Positions 18,128 through 32,194 are shown, numbered from the stretch's first letter. The stretch: 64,000 nucleotides of DNA from Mycolicibacterium chitae (GCF_900637205.1 NZ_LR134355.1:62001-126000), one strand, 5' to 3'. Numbers and translations: made by a program. Notes: generated from the sequence alone by a model not told the origin.

Positions 18128-19984
18128 ATGACCACCAGCACCAGCATGACCGCCGCCGCCCGCAGACACTTCGACCAGGGCATGGCCCTGCTCGGGGCCG
18201 ACCTGGACGCCGCGCAGGCGAAGTTCCGGGATGCGACCGACACCGACGCGGCCATGGCCGACGCCTGGCTGGGCCGCATCGCGGCCGGCGACGACGCGCT
18301 GTCGACGCTGCAGGAGCTGTACGCCTACGGGGCGCGCCTGCACCGGGAGACCAACCGGATCGGTGCGACGCTGTCGGCCCACATCAAGGCCGGCCCGTAC
18401 CTGGCGATCACGGTCACCGAATCGTCGCACGCCGGGCTGGCGCTGGCCTCAGCCCTGGTCGACGACGGCCAGTACGAGAAGGCCGAGGCGCTGCTGGGTG
18501 ATTCGACCCTGCTGGACACCTGGGAAAACCACCAGTGGCAGCAGTACCTGCAGGCCTATCTGATGTTCGCGACGCAACGCTGGCCCGATGTCATCTCGGT
18601 GGCGGCGTCGGTGTTGCCCCCGCAAGCGATCATCATGTCGGCGGTGACCGCGGCGACCAACACCCTGGCGGCGCACGCGGCGGCGCACCTCGGTCAGGGC
18701 CGGGTGGCGCTGGACTGGGCGGGGCGCATCGAACTGCGGGCCCGGCACGAGCACAGCGGCGAGGCGCGGCGCCGGGACCTCAACGACGCCATCGTCGCGG
18801 CGATCGATCCGGCGGAGTTCCCGTTGATCGCCGCCGATCTCGCCTACATCCGCGGGATGGCGCACCGCCAACTCGGCGAGGAGGACAAGGCGCAGGTCGC
18901 GCTGTCGAAGGCGACGATCAACGGCGCGCTGATCGCCTCCGCGCAGGAGGCGCTGGCCGACCCGAACCTGCGGTTGGTGGTGACCGACGAGGCCACCATC
19001 AACAGCCGCACCAACCGCTGGGACGTGGCCACCGAGCAGACGCTCGAGGACCGCCAGGACGAGGAGAACGCCGAGCGTCGCACCGAGTTGCTCGAGGAGG
19101 GCCGCGCGCTCCTGGACAATCAGGTGGGGCTGGCCGATGTCAAGCGCGCGGTGGCCGAGCTCGAGGACCAGATCGAGGTCCGCGCACTGCGATTGGCCCA
19201 CGGGCTGCCGGTCACCAACCAGACCAACCACATGCTGCTGGTCGGCCCGCCGGGTACCGGTAAGACCACCACCGCCGAGGCGCTGGGCAAGATCTATGCC
19301 GGCCTGGGCATCGTGCGGCACCCGGAGATCATCGAGGTCAAGCGCGCCGACTTCTGCGGTGAGCACATCGGTTCCTCGGGCCCGAAAACCAATGAGCTGA
19401 TTGATCGTTCGTTGGGGCGGATCCTGTTCATGGACGAGTTCTACAGCCTGGTCGAACGCCACCACGACGGCCGTCCGGACATGATCGGCATGGAGGCCGT
19501 CAACCAGCTGCTGGTGGCCCTGGAGGTACACCGCTTCGACTTCTGCTTCATCGGCGCCGGCTATGAGCGTGAGGTCGACGAATTCCTCACCGTGAACCCG
19601 GGTTTGGCCGGCCGCTTCAACCGCAAGCTGCGGTTCGAGTCCTACAGCCCCGACGAGTTGGTGGAGATCGCGGTGCGTTACGGGCAGCCGCGGGCGACGG
19701 TGATCGAACCCGGTGCGCGCGAGGCGCTGACCGCCGCCTGCCGGGCCCTGCGCGCCTACCTGGCCCCGGACGGCACCCACGGCGTGGACGTCATGCAGAA
19801 CGGCCGGTTTGCCCGTAACGTGGTGGAACGCGCCGAGCGGCTGCGGGATTCGCGGGTGGCCGCCCAGCATCGCAGCGACAAGGGTTCGGTCACCGTCGCC
19901 GACCTCGAAACCATCCGGACCCAGGACGTGATGGCCGCGGTCCGCGACGCGTGCGCGGAGAAGCACGTCCCGATCGAGGTGTAG
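18128..19984 (+). CDS. eccA2: ESX-2 cytosolic AAA+ ATPase EccA2
   Basis: A 618-residue protein with a TPR-like helical N-terminal half (residues ~1-290) and a C-terminal CbxX/CfxQ-type AAA+ domain. Walker A is GPPGTGKT at 373-380 and Walker B is LFMDE with Asp436/Glu437. EccA proteins interact with EspG, PE/PPE and Esx substrates in the cytosol and are thought to disassemble chaperone-substrate complexes. I prefer ATG 18128, 10 nt after eccE2, over an upstream GTG at 18092 inside eccE2. The resulting length is nearly identical to EccA2 (619). It is the last gene of the ESX-2 string. Confidence 0.93.
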   Translation: MTTSTSMTAAARRHFDQGMALLGADLDAAQAKFRDATDTDAAMADAWLGRIAAGDDALSTLQELYAYGARLHRETNRIGATLSAHIKAGPYLAITVTESSHAGLALASALVDDGQYEKAEALLGDSTLLDTWENHQWQQYLQAYLMFATQRWPDVISVAASVLPPQAIIMSAVTAATNTLAAHAAAHLGQGRVALDWAGRIELRARHEHSGEARRRDLNDAIVAAIDPAEFPLIAADLAYIRGMAHRQLGEEDKAQVALSKATINGALIASAQEALADPNLRLVVTDEATINSRTNRWDVATEQTLEDRQDEENAERRTELLEEGRALLDNQVGLADVKRAVAELEDQIEVRALRLAHGLPVTNQTNHMLLVGPPGTGKTTTAEALGKIYAGLGIVRHPEIIEVKRADFCGEHIGSSGPKTNELIDRSLGRILFMDEFYSLVERHHDGRPDMIGMEAVNQLLVALEVHRFDFCFIGAGYEREVDEFLTVNPGLAGRFNRKLRFESYSPDELVEIAVRYGQPRATVIEPGAREALTAACRALRAYLAPDGTHGVDVMQNGRFARNVVERAERLRDSRVAAQHRSDKGSVTVADLETIRTQDVMAAVRDACAEKHVPIEV

Positions 19985-19995
19985 CCGGAGCGCGC

Positions 19996-20823
19996 CTACG
20001 GGGTGAACAGGTGCGGTGGCCGGAACGCGTCGGCCGGCTGCGCCAGCGCGACGGCGATGCTGGTGCCGATCGGTCCGTCGGCGTCGAACAGCGTCGCCGA
20101 ACCGGTGGCCACCCCGTCGTCGCCGAAATGACTCTGCGCCGCAAGCCCGACGAAGTCGCCGACCGGGAGCCGGCTCAGCGTGACCGTGTAGTCGGCGTTG
20201 ATGTAGCGCAAACCGCCGGTGCCCCAATGGGTCAGCGAACTCGTCACGTCCCCGATGAATGCGGCGCGGGTGAAGGGCGTCACCGGATGGCCGGCCACGA
20301 GGGGGCGCGCCAACCGCACCCACGCGAACTTCTGGGTGTCCCCCTGCTGCCACAGATCCGGCACCAGGCCGGGGCGGCCGTCGTCGCCGCTGTCGTTGTA
20401 GGACCACAGGTGGAACGGCAACTCGACCGGCATGCCGTCGAGGCTCTGTGGCGGTGCCGGCATGCTGACCGGGGAGGTCCACACCCGTCCCTCCGGATGA
20501 TCGCCGCGGCGCAGGAACAGGGCGCTGGCCCGGGCCACGGGTTCGCCGTCCTGCATCAGGGTGGCGTCGACGAGCTTGAGCCGCCGGCCTTCCCGCTGCA
20601 CCAACGTGCGGATCTGGACGGGTCGGAGGAAAACCGGCCGCATCAGGTCCACGGTGAACCGCGCCGGTTGCAACTCGGGATCCCCGTGCTGATCCAGGGC
20701 CCACCCCAGCAGGCCGCCGACGATCTGGCCCGCCAGGGTCTCGCCCCACGGTCCGCGGGCGAGGTCGCTGGGCACGTAGCTGTCCCCGTCGACGGCGAAA
20801 ATGGCGGCCAAGTCCTCGCTCAT
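19996..20823 (-). CDS. Thioesterase-like (acyl-CoA thioesterase, hot-dog fold) protein
   Basis: A 275-residue protein starting MSEDLAAIFAVDGDSYVPSD. It has the double hot-dog layout of the 4HBT_3/TesB-type family: GPWGETLAGQIVGGLLGWAL and RPVFLRPVQIRT in the first half, FTRAAFIGDVTSSLTHWG and YINADYTVTLSR in the second. Likely substrates are acyl-CoAs; none can be named. The ATG lies 5 nt after the stop of the EspI-like gene, so the two form an operon. It faces eccA2 tail to tail with an 11-nt gap. I recall no equivalent at this point in M. tuberculosis, so it is an insertion relative to that genome. Confidence 0.78.
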   Translation of the reverse strand: MSEDLAAIFAVDGDSYVPSDLARGPWGETLAGQIVGGLLGWALDQHGDPELQPARFTVDLMRPVFLRPVQIRTLVQREGRRLKLVDATLMQDGEPVARASALFLRRGDHPEGRVWTSPVSMPAPPQSLDGMPVELPFHLWSYNDSGDDGRPGLVPDLWQQGDTQKFAWVRLARPLVAGHPVTPFTRAAFIGDVTSSLTHWGTGGLRYINADYTVTLSRLPVGDFVGLAAQSHFGDDGVATGSATLFDADGPIGTSIAVALAQPADAFRPPHLFTP

Positions 20824-20828
20824 GGCGC

Positions 20829-22043
20829 TCAATTCGCCTCGCCGGGAACGGAATGCGGGGGCACCACCGAGAAATGCCCGGCGATGGCCGCGGTGATCTC
20901 CAGGAAGCGCAACCGGGTGGCCGGCGCCATCTCGCGGGAGACGTCGATGACCCCGCCGGGCCGCAGGTGTGGATCGAACGGCACCTCGACGACCACCTGG
21001 CCGCGGCTGGTGAACTGTTGGGACAGTGCGGCCTTGGTCTTCTTGTCGGCGTGGCCGTCGGAGTCGTTGAGGACCACGACGGTGCGGCGCAGCAGCTCGC
21101 TCATCCCGTGGTTGGCCAGCCACTCCATGGTCTGCGCGGCCGCGCCGGCGCCGTCGGCCCACGGGGAGGAGACGACGATAAGGGCGTCGAGGTCGCGCAG
21201 CGCCTCCTGGGTGACCGGCGCGTCCATGGTCGAACCGCAGTCGATGATCGAGATGGTGAAGTGCCGGTCCAGCCGCAGGGCGGCCTCCCGGTAGATCGCC
21301 GGATCCAGCACGCGGCGCCGGGTGCTGGCGGGCTCGCCGGCCAGCACATACAGCCCGGCGGCGTTGCTGCCGATGCGGGCCTTCAGATCCGCGAACGACT
21401 CCAGGTTGCGGTCACCGGCCAGTTCCCAGTAGGAGCCGCGCGCGGTGGGGTCGACCCGACTGCCGAGGCGGCCGAAGGCGGTGTCGGCGTCGATGGCGAC
21501 CACTCGGTCGGCCGGGCGCAACTCGGCGAACACCGACCCGACGCTGGCGGCCACCGAGGTCTTGCCCACGCCGCCCTTACCCAGCACGCCGACCTTGTAA
21601 TAGCTGCGCAACGGCGCCTGGATGATGGCCTTCAGTTCGTCGGAGCGGCGCTCGGCCTTCGACGGCCCGAGATTGATCAGGCCGAAGGTGGCGACATGCA
21701 CGGCCCGGCGCCAACCGCCGGTCGGGCGGGGTTTGCGTGGCGGGGAGGGCGGGGTGCCGCCGAAGTCGAGCCACGGTTGCGGGCCAGGCTGCTGCGGACT
21801 GGCCTGCTGCGGGCCTGGATGTTGCGCCGGGGGCTGGTTCGGCGGCGGGGGCTGGTGGGGCGCGGGCTGCGAAGGTGGCGGAAACCCGGGTTGGCCGCCG
21901 GCCGGGGGCGCGGGCGGCGCGGGCCACTGGTCATTCGGGGGCATCGTCCATTGCTCGGTGGGCGGGCCGTCGTCGGCAGGCGAAGCCGGGTGCTGCGGCG
22001 GACCGGCCTGACGATCACGGAGAAAGTCTTCACGCTCGGTCAC
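20829..22043 (-). CDS. EspI/Rv3860-like MinD-type ATPase with Pro-rich N-terminus
   Basis: A 404-residue protein. Residues ~1-108 are strongly Pro/Gln-rich (for example QPAPHQPPPPNQPPAQHP). A linker with RRAVHVATFGLINLGPSKAE follows, then a ParA/MinD ATPase with GKGGVGKTS at ~155-163, VAIDADTAFGRLG and IIDCGSTMD. The architecture matches ESX-1 EspI and Rv3860. GTG 22043 is chosen because AGGAGG lies 7 nt upstream. It is a second MinD-like ATPase besides the ESX-2 one, divergent from whiB6 and co-transcribed with the thioesterase. It could be the remnant of a lost ESX-1 set or the Rv3860 counterpart, which in M. tuberculosis lies on the other side of whiB6. Confidence 0.82.
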   Translation of the reverse strand: MTEREDFLRDRQAGPPQHPASPADDGPPTEQWTMPPNDQWPAPPAPPAGGQPGFPPPSQPAPHQPPPPNQPPAQHPGPQQASPQQPGPQPWLDFGGTPPSPPRKPRPTGGWRRAVHVATFGLINLGPSKAERRSDELKAIIQAPLRSYYKVGVLGKGGVGKTSVAASVGSVFAELRPADRVVAIDADTAFGRLGSRVDPTARGSYWELAGDRNLESFADLKARIGSNAAGLYVLAGEPASTRRRVLDPAIYREAALRLDRHFTISIIDCGSTMDAPVTQEALRDLDALIVVSSPWADGAGAAAQTMEWLANHGMSELLRRTVVVLNDSDGHADKKTKAALSQQFTSRGQVVVEVPFDPHLRPGGVIDVSREMAPATRLRFLEITAAIAGHFSVVPPHSVPGEAN

Positions 22044-22387
22044 TGCAGTGGTCCTCCTCGGGGTGAGCTGTGCCGGATACAACGGCGGCGCGTCGTCCCA
22101 GTATCGACCATCGGCCTCGCGCCCCGACGACGCGGACTCGCCTGTAGCGCGGGCGTTGCAGATTATGAAGCAACGCTGCGGTCCTGAGCTGCGATTTCGC
22201 AGGGCGGAGCTACGGATGTCGTCAAGAAGGATCACCACGGGGGCAGGCGCCAATGAGCGCCTACCTGGTGCAATGAGAATCTCCGCGGAGCATGGCGCCG
22301 AAGCCAAACCGCTACACAAAATGTTGCACCGCTACGGAAAATGCTGCTACGGTTTTGCCATCGAGCTTCCGATGGAGAGGAACCCTC
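22044..22387. promoter_or_regulatory. Divergent intergenic region between the EspI-like gene and whiB6
   Basis: A 344-bp gap with no convincing gene. It must hold promoters for both flanking genes. Visible structure: a 7-bp inverted repeat GCGTTGC / GCAACGC (22153-22159 and 22170-22176, 10-nt loop), and two 20-bp tandem repeats at 22309-22348. The whiB6 ribosome-binding site GAGAGG is at 22375-22380. Known regulators of whiB6 in M. tuberculosis include PhoP and EspR; whether these repeats are their sites is not shown. Confidence 0.5.
22309..22348 (+). repeat. Two tandem 20-bp direct repeats upstream of whiB6
   Basis: Unit 1 is CCGCTACACAAAATGTTGCA (22309-22328) and unit 2 is CCGCTACGGAAAATGCTGCT (22329-22348), 16 of 20 identical. 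The period is close to two helical turns, so a protein binding both units would sit on one DNA face. They end 39 bp before the whiB6 ATG, in the position of a promoter or operator. Confidence 0.6.
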
Positions 22388-22522
22388 ATGACAAGCGCAC
22401 TGAACTCGGGTCATCCCGCGCAGCACGGTGTGCCGTTGTACGACGTGGTCGGCGCGTGCGTGAACGACCCGGACCGCTGGACCGCGTCGGCCGACGAGGT
22501 CAAGTCCCGGGAAGTGGTGTAG
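22388..22522 (+). pseudogene. whiB6: whiB6, 5' fragment (interrupted by IS element)
   Basis: ATG 22388 has a good GAGAGG ribosome-binding site. The fragment encodes 44 residues: the whiB6-specific start, then VGACVNDPDRWTASADEVKSRE, which holds the first of the four Fe-S cluster cysteines and the DPDRW signature. Two further codons and the stop TAG come from the inserted IS end, at 22520-22522. WhiB6 is a 4Fe-4S redox- and NO-sensing regulator of ESX-1 genes. This truncated product lacks three cysteines and the whole DNA-binding C-terminus, so it cannot be functional. Confidence 0.88.
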
Positions 22523-23899
22523 TGCTGCGTGATCCGGTGGGTTAGGCGGTCAGTGCGGGCATGTCGTCGGCTCCTATTTCAGGGTTGTCGTTGGTGACGG
22601 TAGTCAGGCGGCATCGGGCGAGGACGTCGAGGCCGAGGTAGCGGCGGCCTTCGGCCCACTCGTCGTTCTGTTCGGCCAGCACGGCGCCGACGAGGCGGAC
22701 GATGGCGTCGCGGTTGGGGAAGATCCCGACGGCGTCGGTCCGGCGGCGGATCTCTTTGTTGAGCCGTTCTGCGGGGTTGTTGGACCAGATCTGGGTCCAG
22801 ACGTCCTTGGGAAATGCAGTGAAGGCCAGGATGTCTTCGCGTGCAGCACTGAGGTGGTCAGCCACCGCCGGCAGCTTGTCGGTGACATAGTCGATGAGCC
22901 GGTCGAACTGCGCGGCCACCGCGGGCGCGTCAGGTTGGTCATAAACGCTGTGCAGCATCGCTTTGACCGCCGGCCACATGCTCTTGGGGCAGATGCTCAT
23001 CAGGTTGGCCGCGTAGTGGGTGCGACACCGTTGCCAGCTGGCTCCGGGCAGGTTGGCCGCGATCGCTTCGCGCAGGCCGGCATGGGCGTCGCTGGTGACC
23101 AGCCGCACCCCGGCCAGCCCACGGGCGACCAGGTCGGCGAAGAACTCGTTCCAGGCCGGGCCGGTCTCGCTGGTGACCACCCGCATGCCCAGGACTTCGC
23201 GGTGTCCGTCGCCATTGACGCCAGTGGCCAGCAGCACGACCCCGTTGACCACCCGCCCGCCTTCGCGCACCTTCATCGTCAACGCATCCGCGGCGACGAA
23301 GGTGAACGGACCAGCAGAATCGAGTGGGCGGTGGCGGAACTGCTCGACGTGCTCGTCGAGGTCGGTGGCCATACGGCTGACCTGCGACTTGCTCAGCGAG
23401 TCGATGCCCAGGGTCTTGACCAACTTGTCCATCCGCCGCGTGCTCACCCCGGCCAGGTAACAGTCGGCGACCACGGTGATCAACGCCGATTCGGCCCGCT
23501 TACGGCGTTCGAGCAGCCACTCGGGAAAGTAGGTTCCCTTGCGCAACTTCGGGACTGCAACATCGATGCTGCCCACCCGGGTATCGAGGCCGCGGTGGCG
23601 ATACCCGTTGCGCTGGGCACGGCGCCCCGGTGTGGGCTGGCCCCATTCAGCGCCCACCACGGCATCAGCATCCGCCGACAGCAGGGCGTTGATGACCGTC
23701 TGCAGCAGCGAGCGCATCAGATCTGGGGATGCCTCGGACAGGGCCTCGCCAAGAAGGCCGGCAGGGTCGACAATGTGGGGTGCGGTCATCGTGGGACTCC
23801 TCGAGGATTCTGTGGAAGGTTGACTCGAAGGATCACGCGGTGGCCGCTTCACGTCCATCACCGACACGATGACGAACCCAGCAACCGCGCTACACCACT
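22513..23899 (-). mobile_element. IS1081-like insertion sequence (IS256 family), inserted in whiB6
   Basis: The element is about 1387 bp with a single transposase on the minus strand. Its ends carry a matching inverted repeat, AGTGGTGTAG(T/C)GC, read inward from 22513 and from 23899. The insertion splits whiB6. I see no perfect target duplication: the flanks share only CGGGA (22508-22512 and 23903-23907), part of an 8-bp window whose other three bases differ. Removing the element with one CGGGA copy rejoins the two whiB6 halves in frame. Both ends and the transposase are intact, so it is probably still mobile. Confidence 0.85.
22542..23789 (-). CDS. IS256-family transposase (IS1081-like)
   Basis: A 415-residue DDE transposase, the same length as the IS1081 transposase and closely similar in pattern: [73 protein letters not shown]. 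Catalytic candidates are Asp in [11 protein letters not shown], Asp in [10 protein letters not shown] and Glu in [14 protein letters not shown] chose ATG 23789, with GAGGAG 8 nt upstream, over the open frame reaching 23867, because the alignment with IS1081 begins there. The gene is complete with no frameshift. Confidence 0.95.
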   Translation of the reverse strand: MTAPHIVDPAGLLGEALSEASPDLMRSLLQTVINALLSADADAVVGAEWGQPTPGRRAQRNGYRHRGLDTRVGSIDVAVPKLRKGTYFPEWLLERRKRAESALITVVADCYLAGVSTRRMDKLVKTLGIDSLSKSQVSRMATDLDEHVEQFRHRPLDSAGPFTFVAADALTMKVREGGRVVNGVVLLATGVNGDGHREVLGMRVVTSETGPAWNEFFADLVARGLAGVRLVTSDAHAGLREAIAANLPGASWQRCRTHYAANLMSICPKSMWPAVKAMLHSVYDQPDAPAVAAQFDRLIDYVTDKLPAVADHLSAAREDILAFTAFPKDVWTQIWSNNPAERLNKEIRRRTDAVGIFPNRDAIVRLVGAVLAEQNDEWAEGRRYLGLDVLARCRLTTVTNDNPEIGADDMPALTA

Positions 23900-24166
23900 A
23901 TGCGGGACTCAACTGCCGACGAGGCCGCCAAGGCGATCTGTCGGACCTGCCCGCGGCGCTGGATCTGCGCGCGCGACGCCGTCGAGACCCCGGGAGCCGA
24001 GGGCGTCTGGGCCGGCATCGCGATCCCCGAGTCCGGGCGCGGCCGCACGTTCGCCCTGCGTCAACTGCGGTCGCTGGCCGAGCGCGGCGGCTACCCGGTC
24101 CGCAAGTCGCGCCGACGCCGGTTCACCGAGCCCGACGAGGGTGAGCGGGCCCCCGCGGTCGAGTAG
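23900..24166 (+). pseudogene. whiB6: whiB6, 3' fragment (interrupted by IS element)
   Basis: The fragment carries the rest of WhiB6: DEAAKAICRTCPRRWICARD, which holds the remaining three cluster cysteines (C-x2-C-x5-C), then GVWAGIAIPESG, the G-[VI]-W-x-G turn of WhiB proteins, and RGRTFALRQLRSLAERGGY with a basic tail. An accidental ATG sits at the IS junction (23900), but there is no ribosome-binding site and the first cysteine is missing. Near the junction, GCCGACGAG occurs in both halves, so the ancestral sequence at the break may not be exactly the sum of the fragments. Confidence 0.88.
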
Positions 24167-24264
24167 CGGATGCAGGTAGCGCACTACGCGTGCCCCCGGT
24201 GATCGCAGCGCCGATCCTGAGAGGGCCAGTCGGGCAGGCTCATTCGGGGGAGGGCCGCGCCGAC

Positions 24265-24337
24265 GCGAGCCGAGACCGCGGCTTGATGGGTGGATCGGAT
24301 GCGACCACCGTCGAGGGGTAGCCGCGGTCTCGCTCGC
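24265..24337. repeat. Long inverted repeat (stem of about 17 bp, loop of about 36 nt)
   Basis: The left arm GCGAGCCGAGACCGCGGCT (24265-24283) pairs with the right arm AGCCGCGGTCTCGCTCGC (24320-24337), with a single unpaired base. There is no T-run after it, so a classic intrinsic terminator is doubtful. It could be a whiB6 transcript end, a small mobile-element relic or a structured RNA. Confidence 0.55.
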
Positions 24338-24754
24338 TGTCGGGGCCGAAATTGCCGTCTCTAAGAATCGGCCTAACTTTCTGCAAAACCTCGATCCGGT
24401 AGGCGAAACCGGACGCCGAGGGGTCGCTGAGGGCCGTGAACCGCCCAGAACCCGTGGGCTACCAGGGAAATCTGGACCGAGAGGGCCAGTGGGCCGCCGA
24501 TTCCGTTGTGGTGAAACACACTCGTCGAACCGCCGGAATCTCCGCTGCCAGCAAATTTTCTAAGGACCGCCCTTCGCGGCCCGTGCCGGCAACGACGGCC
24601 GGACACCGCCGCTGCGTGGAATCAAATACCCACGAAGACAATCGGTTTCGTGTTCTCGCGGCCGGGTTGAGGGCCGGTGCGCACCAAGATCGGGCAAATA
24701 GCTAGTTAGGCTGCACTAAGTTGGCGCAGGGGGCGGTTTTTGCTTTATCTTTTT

Positions 24755-24766
24755 ACAACTTGTTGT
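24755..24766. promoter_or_regulatory. Palindrome ACAACTTGTTGT in AT-rich DNA upstream of gltB
   Basis: A perfect 12-bp palindrome in the only clearly AT-rich patch of the region, about 190 bp upstream of gltB. The position suits an operator or promoter element for the glutamate synthase operon. The regulator is unknown. Confidence 0.35.
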
Positions 24767-24951
24767 GACCTGATGATCGGGCCGCCGTTCAGTGCTGCAC
24801 GGCCCCACGGACCATCTACGAACAGGTCGGGGTCACGGCATATGAGACCGAAAGGGTCCGAACCGCTACCTTCCGGAACGCGGCGCAGGCTCTGAACAGC
24901 ACACGAAGAGCTGATGAGGCTCTTCCCGAACGGATTCGGGTGGGTTCGCGG

Positions 24952-31000
<6,049 letters not shown>

Positions 31001-31146
31001 TCACACCCGTCACTCCAGAATCATCTGCCCCATTCGTCGGCGCGCCTCTGCGGCTTTGCCGGAGCTACGTTGTTAAATGCATCACACCGCGCGTTGCGGT
31101 ATGGTAGTGGCTCGGTCCAGCTAAAACGACCGCAGGAGTGATAGCA

Positions 31147-31287
31147 GTGCACGTCAACCCACTGACCCGTTCGCGGGTGGGGCGAATCGCCTGGTCATTG
31201 TTCCGGCACCCCGTCAAAAGTCGTGAGTTCCCGGCCAAGCACGAGCGGCTGGTGACCCGGGCCGAGATCCTCCGCTACGGAGTCTGA
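31147..31287 (+). CDS. 46-residue conserved-looking small protein
   Basis: GTG 31147 is preceded by GCAGGAG. The product is small and basic: LTRSRVGRIAWSLFRHPVKS, then EFPAKHERLVTRAEILRYGV. The ordered mix of hydrophobic and basic residues suggests a real peptide. It follows gltD in the same direction at a 146-nt gap, where M. tuberculosis has the small gene Rv3857c; whether the two are related I cannot say. The gap has a plausible promoter (TTGCGG and TATGGT around 31093-31105, unusually close) so it may be transcribed separately. Function unknown. Confidence 0.6.
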   Translation: MHVNPLTRSRVGRIAWSLFRHPVKSREFPAKHERLVTRAEILRYGV

Positions 31288-31333
31288 GGGCTTCTCCTCG
31301 TCGCGGGACGCCGGGTGCTGACGCCCGGGTAAC

Positions 31334-32194
31334 CTAGCTTGAGTTTGCTCGCTGGTGGCCTGAGTCCCGGATCGCTTCGGCGAGCGGTTCCAGCACCGCC
31401 GGATCGTGTGGCGACGGCAGATACACGATTGCCAGGTCCAGGCCCTCTGCGCCCAGCGCCGCGGCCTCGTCGACCACCCGTTGGTAGTCGCGCTCGGGGT
31501 TCAGCCGCACATGGGCGGACAGCCGGATCTCGCGCGGGTCGCGGCCGATGTCGGCGCAGTGTCCGGCCAGTACATCGCGCTTGTGGGCGAACTGCTCGGG
31601 CGTGCCGCCGACGAAGTTCCAATGATCGGCGTAGCGGGCGGTGATGCGCAGGGTGCGCTTCTCCCCGTTGCCGCCGATGCAGATCGGCGGGTGCGGTCGC
31701 TGTGGCCCTTTGGGCTCGTTACGCGCCTCGGCCAGTTGGTAATAGGCGCCGTCGAACGTCGTCGTCTCCTGGCTCAGTAGGCCCTTGAGTACCTGGCAGG
31801 CCTCCTCGAACCGGTCGAAGCGCTCCTTGATGGAGCCGAGTTCGATGCCGTAGGCGCCGGATTCCTCCTCGTTCCAGCCGGCGCCGATGCCGAGTTCCAG
31901 CCGCCCCGCCGAGACGATGTCCAACGTCGCCGCCATGTTGGCCAGCACAGCGGGATGCCGGTAATGGATGCCGGTCACCAGCACCCCGATCCGCAGCCGC
32001 TGCGTCGCCTGGGCCAGCGCGGTCAGGGTGATCCAGCCCTCCAGGCAGGGCCCGGTGGGGTCGGAGAAGATGGGATAGAAGTGGTCGAAGGTCCATCCGG
32101 ACTCGTAGACGTCGATCTCGTCGGCCGCCCGCCACACCGCGAGCATGTCGTCCCAGGTCGTGTTCTGCGGTGAGGTCTTGAACGCGAATTGCAT
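31334..32194 (-). CDS. LLM-class F420-dependent oxidoreductase
   Basis: A 286-residue luciferase-like flavin/F420 monooxygenase-fold protein, starting MQFAFKTSPQNTTWDDML. Family marks are SGWTFDHFYP, LGVLVTGIHYRHPAVLANMAAT-like (here RIGVLVTGI followed by HYRHPAVLANMAATLD), SAGRLELGIGAGWNEEE and PICIGGNGEKRTL. Such enzymes are numerous in mycobacteria and use coenzyme F420; the substrate cannot be named. It is divergent from the PHP-domain gene with a 39-nt gap between starts, so the promoters must overlap. I recall nothing like it at this spot in M. tuberculosis. Confidence 0.88.
   Translation of the reverse strand: MQFAFKTSPQNTTWDDMLAVWRAADEIDVYESGWTFDHFYPIFSDPTGPCLEGWITLTALAQATQRLRIGVLVTGIHYRHPAVLANMAATLDIVSAGRLELGIGAGWNEEESGAYGIELGSIKERFDRFEEACQVLKGLLSQETTTFDGAYYQLAEARNEPKGPQRPHPPICIGGNGEKRTLRITARYADHWNFVGGTPEQFAHKRDVLAGHCADIGRDPREIRLSAHVRLNPERDYQRVVDEAAALGAEGLDLAIVYLPSPHDPAVLEPLAEAIRDSGHQRANSS

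Larger units (their letters stand above)
24167..24951. other. 785-bp region without a convincing gene
   Basis: Short frames occur on both strands but show no coherent codon bias, ribosome-binding site or recognisable motif. M. tuberculosis has Rv3861 and Rv3860 in this interval; no trace of either is seen. The region holds a long imperfect inverted repeat (24265-24337) and, near its right end, a markedly AT-rich stretch (about 24735-24770) with a palindrome, likely the gltB promoter zone. It may be decayed coding DNA. Confidence 0.5.

Noticed and set aside
22505..23907. A perfect 8-bp target duplication around the IS
   Set aside because: Flanks TCCCGGGA and ATGCGGGA agree at only five bases, so no clean duplication can be claimed.
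23900..24166. Independent WhiB gene starting at the IS junction
   Set aside because: The ATG has no ribosome-binding site and the product lacks the first cluster cysteine; it is the 3' half of broken whiB6.
24436..24705. 89-codon frame in the whiB6-gltB gap
   Set aside because: No ribosome-binding site, mixed composition and no recognisable domain.
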